The position numbers were made by a program, and so were the translations under genes. From Chryseobacterium vrystaatense (lineage in GTDB: Bacteria > Bacteroidota > Bacteroidia > Flavobacteriales > Weeksellaceae): a stretch of 64,000 bases of DNA. The notes under the pieces were generated by a model that saw only the letters and a program-made list of their open reading frames with translations, had not been told where the DNA came from and did no database searches. This document shows, in pieces, positions 34,677 through 43,236 of this stretch (position 1 is its first letter; every line of letters starts with the position of its first letter). The DNA lies in assembly GCF_000737765.1 (NCBI RefSeq), contig NZ_JPRI01000004.1, positions 62,001 through 126,000 of the forward strand, in the 5' to 3' direction.

Positions 34677-36812
34677 ATGAAAAATGATTCTCAAAAGAAT
34701 AAAAAGTTAGACCAACTGAATGCGCACAGTACTTCCAATGAAAATGAAAAACTGACGACTAACCAGGGGATAAAAATTAATAATAACCAGGATTCATTAA
34801 AAGGCGGAGACAGAGGACCAACATTGCTGGAAGATTTCATTTTAAGGGAAAAAATTACGCATTTCGATCATGAAAGAATTCCTGAAAGAGTAGTCCATGC
34901 CCGCGGCTCAGGAGCGCATGGTGTATTTAAGCTCAATAAAAGCCTTAAAGCATATACCAAAGCAAAATTTCTGAATAAAATAGGGGAAGAAACACCTGTT
35001 TTTGTAAGGTTTTCAACAGTTGCCGGAAGTAAAGGAAGTACTGATCTCGCAAGGGACGTAAGGGGCTTTTCTATTAAATTTTACACGGAAGAGGGAAATT
35101 ATGATTTTGTAGGCAATAATGTACCGGTATTTTTTATTCAGGATGCTATAAAATTTCCGGATTTAATTCATGCTGTGAAACCGGAACCGGACAATGAAAT
35201 CCCACAAGCTGCTTCGGCACATGATACGTTTTGGGATTTTATTTCACTGATGCCTGAAAGCATGCATATGATCATGTGGGTAATGAGTGACAGAGCTATT
35301 CCCAGAAGTCTGAGAATGATGGAAGGTTTTGGAGTCCATTCTTTTAAATTCATCAATGAAGAAGGAAAAGTTCATTTCGTTAAATTTCACTTTAAACCTA
35401 AACTCGGTGTTCATTCTGTCGCTTGGGACGAAGCTCAGAGAATATCAGGTGTGGACCCCGATTTTCATAAAAGAGATTTATGGGAAGCGATTGAAAGCGG
35501 AGCTTTTCCTGAATGGGATTTCGGGGTACAGCTTATTCCGGAAGAAGACGAACACAAATTCGATTTCGATCTCCTGGATCCTACCAAACTGATTCCTGAA
35601 GAAGAAGTTCCGGTAGAACTTTTTGGGACTTTAACATTGAATAGGAATCCGGATAACTTCTTTGCTGAAACAGAGCAGGTGGCATTCCATCCTGGACATC
35701 TGGTTCCCGGAATCGACTTTAGTAATGATCCATTACTTCAGGGAAGATTATTCTCCTATACCGACACCCAGCTATCGAGACTTGGATCACCGAATTTCCA
35801 TGAAATATCAATCAACCGATCCATTAATACGGTCCACAACAATCAGCGTGACGGGCATATGAGACAGCAGATCGTTAAAGGAAAAGTTAGTTATGAGCCG
35901 AATTCCATTGGAGGAGGATGTCCTTATCAGGCTATGATGTCGGAAGGAGGATTTGTTTCTCAGGAGGAAAGGGTGTCTGGGGAAAAGGTGAGAAAAAGAA
36001 GTCAGAGTTTTGTAGATCATTATTCACAGGCTAAATTATTTTATAACAGCCAGTCAGCTCCTGAACAGACCCACGTTCAGAATGCGCTTATTTTTGAATT
36101 GTCAAAAGTGACCATACCTGAGATCAGAGAAAGAGTGGTAGGACAGCTTGCTTTTATCGATAAGACTTTAGCTCAAAAAGTAGCTGACAAAGTGGGCGTT
36201 AAAGTTAAAAAATTAGAGCAGCCCAATCAAAGTATCCCGGCAGATGGTAATGTCGCAGACCTTCAGAGTCCCGAAAAACAGCCTAAAACTAAAATTTCGG
36301 AGGCACTCAGCATGAAAAATACGGTAAAAGATACCATCAAAAGCCGAAAAATAGGATTTATTATAGCCAATGGTACCGATGCGAAAACAGTTAATGCTTT
36401 AAGATCAAAACTTGAAAAAGAAGGCGCAAAAGTAGAGTTTATTGCTCCAAGTTTAGCACCTGTTAAAACCAATGATGGATCAACACTTGTTCCCAAGCAT
36501 TCCCTGACAAGTATTGCAAGTGTTTGTTTTGATGCCCTGTATATCAGTGCAGGAGAAAAATCTACGAAAGAACTCATGGCCTCTGAAAATAAGCATCATG
36601 CCTTACAGTTTATCAATGAAACTTATAAGCACTGTAAAGCGGTTTATTTTGGAACAGGGACAGAAACCCTGTATAACAATAGTAATATCGCTGCGAAAAA
36701 ACATGACGATCCGGCGGTGATCATCTGGAAAGATAACAATTCTGATCAACAGTTTATAACGGCTGTTTCCGGACACAGAGTCTGGGATCTTGAGTTGGAA
36801 AGAAACGCATAG
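34677..36812 (+). CDS. katE: Large-subunit monofunctional catalase (HPII type)
   Basis: About 711 residues from ATG 34677; a TTG at 34632 was rejected because it lies in the palindrome. Large-subunit heme catalases dismute hydrogen peroxide. The catalytic His is in RVVHARGSGAHG, the Asn in YDFVGNNVPVFF, and the proximal heme Tyr in LFSYTDTQLSRLG. The C-terminal ~150 residues form the DJ-1/PfpI-like domain (IGFIIANGTDAKTVNALRSKLEKEGAKVEFIAP). It lies in the putative Crp/Fnr stress unit. Confidence 0.95.
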   Translation: MKNDSQKNKKLDQLNAHSTSNENEKLTTNQGIKINNNQDSLKGGDRGPTLLEDFILREKITHFDHERIPERVVHARGSGAHGVFKLNKSLKAYTKAKFLNKIGEETPVFVRFSTVAGSKGSTDLARDVRGFSIKFYTEEGNYDFVGNNVPVFFIQDAIKFPDLIHAVKPEPDNEIPQAASAHDTFWDFISLMPESMHMIMWVMSDRAIPRSLRMMEGFGVHSFKFINEEGKVHFVKFHFKPKLGVHSVAWDEAQRISGVDPDFHKRDLWEAIESGAFPEWDFGVQLIPEEDEHKFDFDLLDPTKLIPEEEVPVELFGTLTLNRNPDNFFAETEQVAFHPGHLVPGIDFSNDPLLQGRLFSYTDTQLSRLGSPNFHEISINRSINTVHNNQRDGHMRQQIVKGKVSYEPNSIGGGCPYQAMMSEGGFVSQEERVSGEKVRKRSQSFVDHYSQAKLFYNSQSAPEQTHVQNALIFELSKVTIPEIRERVVGQLAFIDKTLAQKVADKVGVKVKKLEQPNQSIPADGNVADLQSPEKQPKTKISEALSMKNTVKDTIKSRKIGFIIANGTDAKTVNALRSKLEKEGAKVEFIAPSLAPVKTNDGSTLVPKHSLTSIASVCFDALYISAGEKSTKELMASENKHHALQFINETYKHCKAVYFGTGTETLYNNSNIAAKKHDDPAVIIWKDNNSDQQFITAVSGHRVWDLELERNA

Positions 36813-36823
36813 AAATAAAGAAT

Positions 36824-36838
36824 ACCCTTCACACCACA
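36824..36838 (+). promoter_or_regulatory. 15-nt leader motif of the CinA-family gene
   Basis: ACCCTTCACACCACA again, exactly 16 nt before the ATG at 36855, as for katE. The identical distance argues for a functional leader element rather than a chance repeat. Confidence 0.6.
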
Positions 36839-36854
36839 TAAAATATTTAAAATC

Positions 36855-37355
36855 ATGGAATTTCAGAAAAATCTTTTAGAATATATCAGTCAGTCAGTGA
36901 TGAGAGCAGGCGAAACCATTTCAGTAGCCGAAAGTGTTACCTCAGGATGTCTGCAGCTGGCTTTTTCACAGATGCCCAATGCCTCTCTTTTTTACAAAGG
37001 GGGGATCACGGCCTACACATTACCCCAAAAGGTAAAACTGCTTCAGGTAGATAAAGCAGAAGCAGAAGAATGTGACTGTGTATCAGAAAACATCGCACGC
37101 ACCATGGCCCTTAATGTGGCCAAACTATTTGAAACCGACTGGTCCATTGCTACAACAGGCTATTTTACTCCGATAAGAAATTCCATGTATAAGATCTTTG
37201 CTTATTTTTCCTTTTCTTATAAAGGCGAAATCATTCTCACCAAAAAACTGGAACTTCATCCCAAGACACAGGCGTTAAATGCTCAGATGTATTATACAGA
37301 ATTCATTCTCGGATGTTTTAAAAGTGAAATCAATCAGTTGCTGATCTTAAAATAA
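36855..37355 (+). CDS. CinA family (nicotinamide-nucleotide amidohydrolase-like) protein
   Basis: A 166-residue protein matching the C-terminal domain of CinA, which deamidates nicotinamide mononucleotide. SVAESVTSGCLQLAFSQ (about residues 22-38) is the nucleophile region (usually TAESCTGG), and GGITAYTLPQKVKLL and DWSIATTGYFTP follow. The nucleophile motif is diverged (SVTSG), so activity is uncertain. It shares the katE leader motif, so it is probably co-regulated. Confidence 0.8.
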   Translation: MEFQKNLLEYISQSVMRAGETISVAESVTSGCLQLAFSQMPNASLFYKGGITAYTLPQKVKLLQVDKAEAEECDCVSENIARTMALNVAKLFETDWSIATTGYFTPIRNSMYKIFAYFSFSYKGEIILTKKLELHPKTQALNAQMYYTEFILGCFKSEINQLLILK

Positions 37356-37420
37356 CGAAGTCAAAATACAGCCCTCAGATTTAATTTTTGAACTTAATAT
37401 TAACGCTTAAACCGGTTACT

Positions 37421-38077
37421 ATGTCTGAAAAAAGTTTCTTTTACCGTAATAGTTTAAGTATTGTTTTGCTGGGTTTAATGTTAGCCTGTCTTATGGGTCA
37501 GTTTTTTACCGGCTGGACAACACTGAATAAGGAAATGGCGGAACAGGGAAGTGCTATGCTTAGTCTGGGAAGCTATATTCATAGCGGTCATTTTATACAG
37601 GCCACTTTTGAAAACTGGGAAAGCGAATTTCTCCAGATGATGCTCTACGTTGTATTGACCGTTTCCCTAAGGCAAAAAGGCTCGAGTGAATCCAAATCAC
37701 TGGATGGAAATGAGGAGGTAGATCAAGAACCACAGCCTCATGCAAAAGCTCCATGGCCGGTAAAGAAAGGCGGGTTATGGCTTAGACTCTATAAACATTC
37801 TCTATCCCTGGCTTTTGCTATTCTGTTCCTGGCAAGTTTTGGAATGCATTTCTATGGAAGCCTGAAAGATTTCAATGAGGAGCAGATGGTAAAAAAAGAG
37901 CCAACCACCACTGCGGTACATTACCTATCAGATTCACGGTTCTGGTTTGAATCTTTTCAGAACTGGCAGAGCGAGTTTTTAGCAGTTTTTTCTATCGTTA
38001 TCCTGTCGATATGGCTTCGTGAAAAAGGGTCTCCCGAATCAAAGCCGGTAGATATGGCCCATGATAAAACGCCTTAA
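37421..38077 (+). CDS. DUF6766 family membrane protein
   Basis: About 218 residues from ATG 37421; an earlier TTG at 37388 gives an unlikely N-terminal extension. Two near-repeated halves each have a pair of membrane helices, ending with WESEFLQMMLYVVLTVSLRQKGSSESK and WQSEFLAVFSIVILSIWLREKGSPESK. The repeats suggest internal duplication. Function unknown. It is the last gene of the katE group and overlaps the convergent AraC gene by 4 nt. Confidence 0.8.
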   Translation: MSEKSFFYRNSLSIVLLGLMLACLMGQFFTGWTTLNKEMAEQGSAMLSLGSYIHSGHFIQATFENWESEFLQMMLYVVLTVSLRQKGSSESKSLDGNEEVDQEPQPHAKAPWPVKKGGLWLRLYKHSLSLAFAILFLASFGMHFYGSLKDFNEEQMVKKEPTTTAVHYLSDSRFWFESFQNWQSEFLAVFSIVILSIWLREKGSPESKPVDMAHDKTP

Positions 38078-38880
38078 TTCACTTTTTTTACTTTGGGTTT
38101 AGATTTCATGATCGCATGATAGGATGAGGTAAAAGCGGATAAACTTTGATAGCCCACTTTATACGCGATCTGGCTTAAAGTAAATTGTCCTGCATCAATG
38201 AGTTCTATGCTCTTCAGAATTCTTACAAGCTGAACATATTTCTGAAGCGTAATTCCTGTTTCATTTTTGAATATTCTCTGCAGACTGCGGACAGACATCT
38301 GTGCTTTTTCTGCCAGTTCATCTGCATTGAGGCTGTACTTAAAATTAGAATTAATGTACGTGCAGACAGGAATAAGTCTGGCATCAGACGGTACAGGTAT
38401 TTCAAGATAACTGCTTTCTCTGCAGAAGTTAGGTAGACTTTTTAAAATGGCTTTAAAAAACAGATCCTGTTCTTCATCTTCTTTTACCGACTGATTCCAT
38501 TTGGAAGCATACAAAAGCATTTCTTTCAAAACTGGCGGAACAGCAAAAACATGAACATCCTGATAAAAACGATCATCAAAAACAGTTTTAAATAAGAAGA
38601 CCATCAAGTTGACCGTTTTTGCTTCGGAAGTAATTCTGTGAGCTTTTCCTGACGGAACCCAAATCACATGATATTGCGGTACCAGATAGATCTTCTGGTC
38701 AATATGGAAATATTGATATCCTTCTTCTACAAAAGTAAGCTGGGCACGATGATGGGCATGATCATGATCGTCGTGTTTCCAGTCCTTTTCACACCACACA
38801 TACGCTTCTTTTTGAATGGTATCGACAAAGCGGCTGTCTTTATTTTCGGTTAAACCACATTTTACCATGTCGTTCTGCAT
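38074..38880 (-). CDS. AraC family regulator with N-terminal cupin domain
   Basis: A 268-residue AraC-type regulator. The N-terminal cupin sensor has HDDHDHAHHRAQLTFVEEGYQYF, with several histidines. Two C-terminal HTHs contain LNADELAEKAQMSVRSLQRIFKNETGI and SQIAYKVGYQSLSAFTSSYHAIM. A second Met at residue 5 is an alternative start. It diverges from the flavodoxin-RidA gene, whose promoter it may control. Its minus-strand -7 element is TAAATTTG (38899-38892). Confidence 0.85.
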   Translation of the reverse strand: MQNDMVKCGLTENKDSRFVDTIQKEAYVWCEKDWKHDDHDHAHHRAQLTFVEEGYQYFHIDQKIYLVPQYHVIWVPSGKAHRITSEAKTVNLMVFLFKTVFDDRFYQDVHVFAVPPVLKEMLLYASKWNQSVKEDEEQDLFFKAILKSLPNFCRESSYLEIPVPSDARLIPVCTYINSNFKYSLNADELAEKAQMSVRSLQRIFKNETGITLQKYVQLVRILKSIELIDAGQFTLSQIAYKVGYQSLSAFTSSYHAIMKSKPKVKKVN

Positions 38881-38891
38881 AGAATTTTTGG

Positions 38892-38923
38892 CAAATTTAA
38901 TAAAAACGACAATACTAAATTTG
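38892..38923. promoter_or_regulatory. Divergent promoters of AraC and flavodoxin-RidA genes
   Basis: TAAATTTG occurs on the minus strand (38899-38892) and on the plus strand (38916-38923). The two -7 elements are separated by 16 bases, so their polymerase sites overlap. Confidence 0.55.
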
Positions 38924-38949
38924 TAAAGTAAATATTTATCTTATTAAAA

Positions 38950-40095
38950 ATGAAAAAACTAAGTACGGTTTTTGTATTAATTTTATTATTAAAAATCACC
39001 ACAATCATGGCACAGGAAAGCAAATCTAAAATATTGGTCCTCATACACTCAGATAATGGAGGAACTTATGAGCTGGCTAAAGAAATAGCAACAGGTATTG
39101 AAAGCAGTAAAAATGCAACAGCTGTTATCAAGCAGGTTAAGGAATCACAAAATCCAAAATTAAAAAATATTCCTGTAGCTTCAGTAGACGAGCTTCCTTC
39201 TTATGATGGAATTGCCTTTGGATCACCGGTTTATTTTGGAAATATCAGTACCGGAATGAGTGAGTTTTTATCTAAAACCGTTAATTTATGGACTAACCAT
39301 GCACTGGAAGGAATGCCTGCAACGGTTTTTATGTCTGCGGGAAGCGGTGCCGGAAAAGAATTGGCTCTTAATGCTTTCTGGAATACTCTTGCCGTTCATG
39401 GTATGGTATTGGTTTCCAACGGAATCAGAGGGACTGAAACGGTTAATAAAGCAATTCCTCAGGGAAATACAGTATTGGGAGTAACAAGCATGGCATCACT
39501 GAAAGACGTGGAAAGACCTACAAAAGATGAGCGTGCTCTTGCTGAACTTCAGGGTAAAAATTTTGCTAAAACAGCAGCGGCTCTGAAGGGAACATTCAGT
39601 AAAAAACCAATAACAGCGGGTCCTGTAGAAAAAACGGAAGATATCAATGCTTTGTTGAAACAAAAAAACATTACCCTGCCAAAGGTACCGCAGCCAGCCG
39701 GAAATTATAAGCCTTATGTACGTGCCGGAAACCTTGTATTTATCAATCAGGTTGCTCTAAAAGACGGGAAAATTTTAAATCCTGGAAAATTAGGGGTTGA
39801 TGTCAATGAAGAGCAGGTAAAAGAGGCAACGAAAGCCACGATGCTTAATGTGATTGCAGTGTTAAAAGAAGCTGTAGGAGGTGATCTGAACAGAGTAAAA
39901 CAATGTGTACAGCTTACAGGAATTTTCAATACGAAAGATGATTATACCAAGCATGCAGACTTAATGAATACAGCCTCTGATCTCACTGTGGAAATTCTCG
40001 GTGAAAAAGGCAAACATGCAAGAGCTACTTTGGGAGCTTCATCCATTCCTGTGAATTCTTCTGTGGAAATACAGGCTGTTTTTGAAGTGGAGTAA
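38950..40095 (+). CDS. Exported flavodoxin-RidA fusion protein
   Basis: A 381-residue protein with a signal peptide (about residues 1-22, ending IMAQ). Residues about 26-205 form a WrbA-like flavodoxin domain (ILVLIHSDNGGTYELAKEIATGIE; GIAFGSPVYFGNIS). Residues about 248-381 form a RidA/YjgF domain (KPYVRAGNLVFINQVAL; ASSIPVNSSVEIQAVFEV). RidA proteins hydrolyse reactive enamine/imine intermediates, whereas flavodoxin domains carry FMN electrons. An exported fusion is unusual. The substrate is unknown. Own terminator and AraC-divergent promoter. Confidence 0.85.
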   Translation: MKKLSTVFVLILLLKITTIMAQESKSKILVLIHSDNGGTYELAKEIATGIESSKNATAVIKQVKESQNPKLKNIPVASVDELPSYDGIAFGSPVYFGNISTGMSEFLSKTVNLWTNHALEGMPATVFMSAGSGAGKELALNAFWNTLAVHGMVLVSNGIRGTETVNKAIPQGNTVLGVTSMASLKDVERPTKDERALAELQGKNFAKTAAALKGTFSKKPITAGPVEKTEDINALLKQKNITLPKVPQPAGNYKPYVRAGNLVFINQVALKDGKILNPGKLGVDVNEEQVKEATKATMLNVIAVLKEAVGGDLNRVKQCVQLTGIFNTKDDYTKHADLMNTASDLTVEILGEKGKHARATLGASSIPVNSSVEIQAVFEVE

Positions 40096-40116
40096 AAGTT
40101 TATTGTAAAGAATAAA

Positions 40117-40155
40117 AAATTGCGCTTAACTTAAGATTAAGCGCAATTTTTTTTT
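40117..40155 (+). terminator. Intrinsic terminator of the flavodoxin-RidA gene
   Basis: Perfect 13-bp stem AAATTGCGCTTAA / TTAAGCGCAATTT with a 7-nt loop and a long T-run. Confidence 0.9.
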
Positions 40156-40451
40156 GAGTTACAGCCATGAAACGTATAAGGCTAAATAAGTAAAAAAATC
40201 CGATAACATAAAACCATCTATTCTGTAGTTTTTTAAAGCCAATTTTATGTAATTGATCCAATTGTATGAATTCATTTTCTGAGCTTCTTTTTTCCAGAAT
40301 CCCAATATAAAGATCTCAACAGTTTTGTCATGGGGTTGTAATTATTCACCATATGTAGAATTTAAGGGGTTAAAAAATCCTCCAGCCAAGTCATCATAGG
40401 GTGATTTGTTATTGAACTTTCCTTTTAATCTGTCATTATTCGCGAATATTA
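40156..40451. other. Intergenic region before a pseudogene
   Basis: About 295 bases with no recognisable gene. It may contain the decayed 5' part of the pseudogene that follows. Confidence 0.4.
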
Positions 40452-40899
40452 ACAGATGAGTCTGTGTCTTTTTTAGATCTGAGGCTAACGGCCTTTACGG
40501 AAATTGATAATTTAGGAAACTATCTTAATCCTGCCAATGGCATTTTACGGCACCTGATACAGGCATGTACCGATTTCTATGACGGTTTCCTCCAAGTTTA
40601 CAATTGCTGATCAAAATATATCCTCAATTCCTAACGTCATGTTTGGTCTTGTGGATGGAACGACCAATAATTGGGTAATGTGCTTTTCTGTTCCGTCTTC
40701 TTATATGAAAGGGGACTTTGGAACAGCGATCAATACTGTAGGGACAGCTAATACATTTCTGGGGATCTGTCAGTTAACTGCCGGAAAAACCTATTATTTC
40801 GGTGCTACCGGAGGCTTAACTCTTTTATCAAATGTATCTGCCTCTTCAGGAACAGGTTTTGGAAGCTATTTTGAAATCCAGTTACTGAACAATAATTAA
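40452..40899 (+). pseudogene. Frameshifted beta-sandwich (C1q-like) protein remnant
   Basis: Three reading frames each hold part of one protein: frame A (ILTDESVSFLDLRLTAF, EIDNLGNYLNPANGI), frame B (APDTGMYRF) and frame C, from about 40579 (106 codons: MTVSSKFTIADQNIS ... GSYFEIQLLNNN). The pattern G-(I/F)-F-(T)-A-P-x-T-G-x-Y-x-F is typical of C1q-like jelly-roll sandwiches. Two frameshifts (near 40545 and 40577) break it. The complete version was probably a surface or tail protein. Confidence 0.6.
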
Positions 40900-40948
40900 G
40901 ATTCACAGTTTTAATGGATGGTCGATATCTTTTCATAAACGTAATATG

Positions 40949-40987
40949 CTTATCACCATTTTTTATATGATAGGGTGATAAGTTTTT
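40949..40987 (+). terminator. Intrinsic terminator of the pseudogene
   Basis: Perfect 9-bp stem CTTATCACC / GGTGATAAG followed by TTTTT. It shows the pseudogene was once a transcribed unit. Confidence 0.7.
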
Positions 40988-40997
40988 CGGGACAAGA

Positions 40998-42437
40998 TCA
41001 TTGGGGTATTTCTGTCTTTAGTATTTCAGAAATAATGATAATGCTCTGTTCTAAATTCTCTTCGGAAAGTGATCCGTAACTGAGTCGGAATCCATTGATC
41101 ACAGCATTATAACTGTATTGTTTCGGGTGTATGATATTGATGTTTTTTTCCAGAAGCAGAGTGGTCACAGTATCCCAGTTTGCGTTTGTTTTCGGGACAA
41201 TCCAGAAAGCAAGACCGCCTTCCGGCAGTGTGAAATCTGCAATACCGGTCAAGTGTTTTTCCAAAAGCAGATGAACCTGGTCTCTTTTGTTTTTATAATG
41301 AACAGTCGCTTTTTTAATATGTTTTCTCACGGCCCCTTCCCTGATCAGCTGCAGAACGGCTTGCTCCATGATGACATCTCCCTGTACATCAATAATCTTC
41401 CGCAGATCTCCTATTTTACGGATCAGGTTGAGGTCTTTTGATACCAGGTAACCAATCCGCAGAGCCGGAGCTACTACTTTGCTGAGCGTTCCGATGTATA
41501 CGTACCGATTAAGTTCCGAAAAACTCGAAACAGGCAGAATAGGGCGGTAGCCAAAGTGGAATTCATTGTCGTAATCATCTTCAATAACTGTGATCTCATG
41601 ACTGTTACATAATTCGACTAACTCGAGCCTTCGTGCGAGGCTTAAAGTAACTGTCGTCGGGTACTGTCTGTGAGGAGTGATGTATATTGCTTTTATATTT
41701 TTGTTGTCTGCTAAAAGCTTCTCAATATCTTTAACAACAATTCCTTCTGCATCTACGGCGGCGGGCAAAAGTTCGGCTCCTGCATATTCAAAGGCTTTCC
41801 ATGCGGGTTTATAACCCGGATTTTCTACAATGACCTGATCCCCGGATTTTAAAAGACATTGGGCAGTAAGGAACATCGCCATCTGACTTCCCCGGGTGAT
41901 CGAAATTTCATTTTCGGTGATATGCATTCCACGCTGATGGTTCAGCATCTGGGAAATGGTTTTTCGGAATTCAATATCGCCATGTTCGTTTCCATAGCCC
42001 ATCATCTGCCACTTTGCTTTTCTGCTGAAGATCTGTCTGTAGGCTCTTGCAAGTTCTGTTACAGGGGCGATTTTGCTGTCAGGATGTCCGTCATCAAAAT
42101 TGATCATTGGTCTGTTAAAGATTGGTGAGCTATGTTCTGTTTCCTTATATTTTTTGGTAAACCTTTCCTGTAAAGCGGGAAGTTTATCAGATACGAAAAT
42201 TCCCTTTCTTTCTTTAGAAATGACCCATTCTTCATTGATAAGCACCTGATAAGCTTCTACCACAGTATTCCTGTTGATCTTTAGCATCGATGCCATGATT
42301 CTGCTTCCGGGCAGAGCATCATCTGCTTTAAGTCTTCCGGAGCGTATATCCGCAATGATGGTATCTGCGATTTGCAGATAGACTGCTTTTTCAAGCGCTT
42401 TATCTATTTCGAATTCTAATTTCCAAGGACGAATCAT
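40998..42437 (-). CDS. MocR-type regulator: GntR HTH fused to PLP aminotransferase fold (second)
   Basis: A 479-residue protein. The GntR HTH (about residues 8-75) has YLQIADTIIADIRSGRLK and KINRNTVVEAYQVLINEEWV. The PLP domain carries ITRGSQMAMFLTAQCLL, ENPGYKPAW, VIEDDYDNEFHFG and the PLP-lysine in GTLSKVVAPALRIGY. It diverges from the cupin gene and shares an overlapping promoter with it, so it probably controls the cupin-DHDPS-thioredoxin group. The ligand may be an amino compound. Confidence 0.9.
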   Translation of the reverse strand: MIRPWKLEFEIDKALEKAVYLQIADTIIADIRSGRLKADDALPGSRIMASMLKINRNTVVEAYQVLINEEWVISKERKGIFVSDKLPALQERFTKKYKETEHSSPIFNRPMINFDDGHPDSKIAPVTELARAYRQIFSRKAKWQMMGYGNEHGDIEFRKTISQMLNHQRGMHITENEISITRGSQMAMFLTAQCLLKSGDQVIVENPGYKPAWKAFEYAGAELLPAAVDAEGIVVKDIEKLLADNKNIKAIYITPHRQYPTTVTLSLARRLELVELCNSHEITVIEDDYDNEFHFGYRPILPVSSFSELNRYVYIGTLSKVVAPALRIGYLVSKDLNLIRKIGDLRKIIDVQGDVIMEQAVLQLIREGAVRKHIKKATVHYKNKRDQVHLLLEKHLTGIADFTLPEGGLAFWIVPKTNANWDTVTTLLLEKNINIIHPKQYSYNAVINGFRLSYGSLSEENLEQSIIIISEILKTEIPQ

Positions 42438-42480
42438 CTGGACTACCTGTTTATGTTAAAACTGAATCACTTACACGGTC

Positions 42481-42499
42481 CAAATATAAGATAATTTTG
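42481..42499. promoter_or_regulatory. Interleaved divergent promoters of MocR and cupin genes
   Basis: -7 elements TATATTTG on the minus strand (42488-42481) and TAATTTTG on the plus strand (42492-42499) are only 3 bases apart. RNA polymerase footprints on both strands must overlap, so the promoters exclude each other. Confidence 0.55.
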
Positions 42500-42539
42500 T
42501 CATGCAATAAAGCACAAAACATTTAAAATTTAAAACATC

Positions 42540-42995
42540 ATGGACAAGAAAGATTTCAGTTCAAAAGATTTTCACGAAACGTTTGCAAGACCAAAGTATG
42601 TAAAACCGAGTCATTTAATCCATAAAAATGTAGAGAATGCAGGGGTGCACAATCAGTTTTCAACAGAAAGAAAGCATCCGGTTTTTTTCGTTGATCTTCC
42701 TAGTAAAAATGTAAGTATGACCATCGGAGGACTGACTCCCGGGCAGCAGACCAACAGACACCGTCACACGTATGAAACCGTATTGTATGTCATCGAAGGA
42801 AAAGGATGGACAGAAGTAGAAGATGAAAGAGTGTACTGGGAAGCTGGAGATGCGGTTTACATTCCTTCATGGGCATGGCATAAGCACCAAAATTTAAGTG
42901 ATACTGAATCTGCTAAATATTTAGCATGTGAAAATGCCCCTCAATTACAGAATCTTGGGGTAGCCTTAAGAGAAGAAGAAGGAAGAGACCTTTAA
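42540..42995 (+). CDS. Cupin domain protein
   Basis: A 151-residue single-domain cupin. The metal-binding pattern is seen in TPGQQTNRHRHTYETVLYVIEGKG (about residues 63-86) and DAVYIPSWAWHKHQNL (about 100-115), with the expected His/Glu ligands. Cupins of this size are often dioxygenases or isomerases acting on small acids. It is the first gene of the group divergent from the MocR regulator, 241 bases before the DHDPS-like gene. Confidence 0.85.
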   Translation: MDKKDFSSKDFHETFARPKYVKPSHLIHKNVENAGVHNQFSTERKHPVFFVDLPSKNVSMTIGGLTPGQQTNRHRHTYETVLYVIEGKGWTEVEDERVYWEAGDAVYIPSWAWHKHQNLSDTESAKYLACENAPQLQNLGVALREEEGRDL

Positions 42996-43017
42996 TTTTA
43001 AATTATTAAGAATGTGT

Positions 43018-43177
43018 AAAAGTTTAAGCACGCTAAGAAATCATGCAGATTGTTAGTGGAGGCCAGAGTCAGGTAGAACTTTAATCAGGTTAAAAATCTT
43101 CTCAAAAAAACACAATATACATAGGAAGGTTTTTAAAAATTAAGGATCAACTCAATTTTTTAGCAGCTTAAACTTTT
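43018..43177. repeat. Short element with inverted terminal repeats
   Basis: AAAAGTTTAAGC at 43018-43029 is the exact reverse complement of 43166-43177. Related bases continue on both sides (ATTAAGAA outside, GCTAA inside), so about 25-bp imperfect terminal repeats bound a 160-base AT-rich segment with no gene. It could be a MITE-like element or a long-range RNA stem. Confidence 0.45.
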
Positions 43178-43236
43178 CTTAATGGTTGAGCAGAACGATT
43201 TTCAAAAAACTATTTTAATTTTAAAACAAACAAAAC

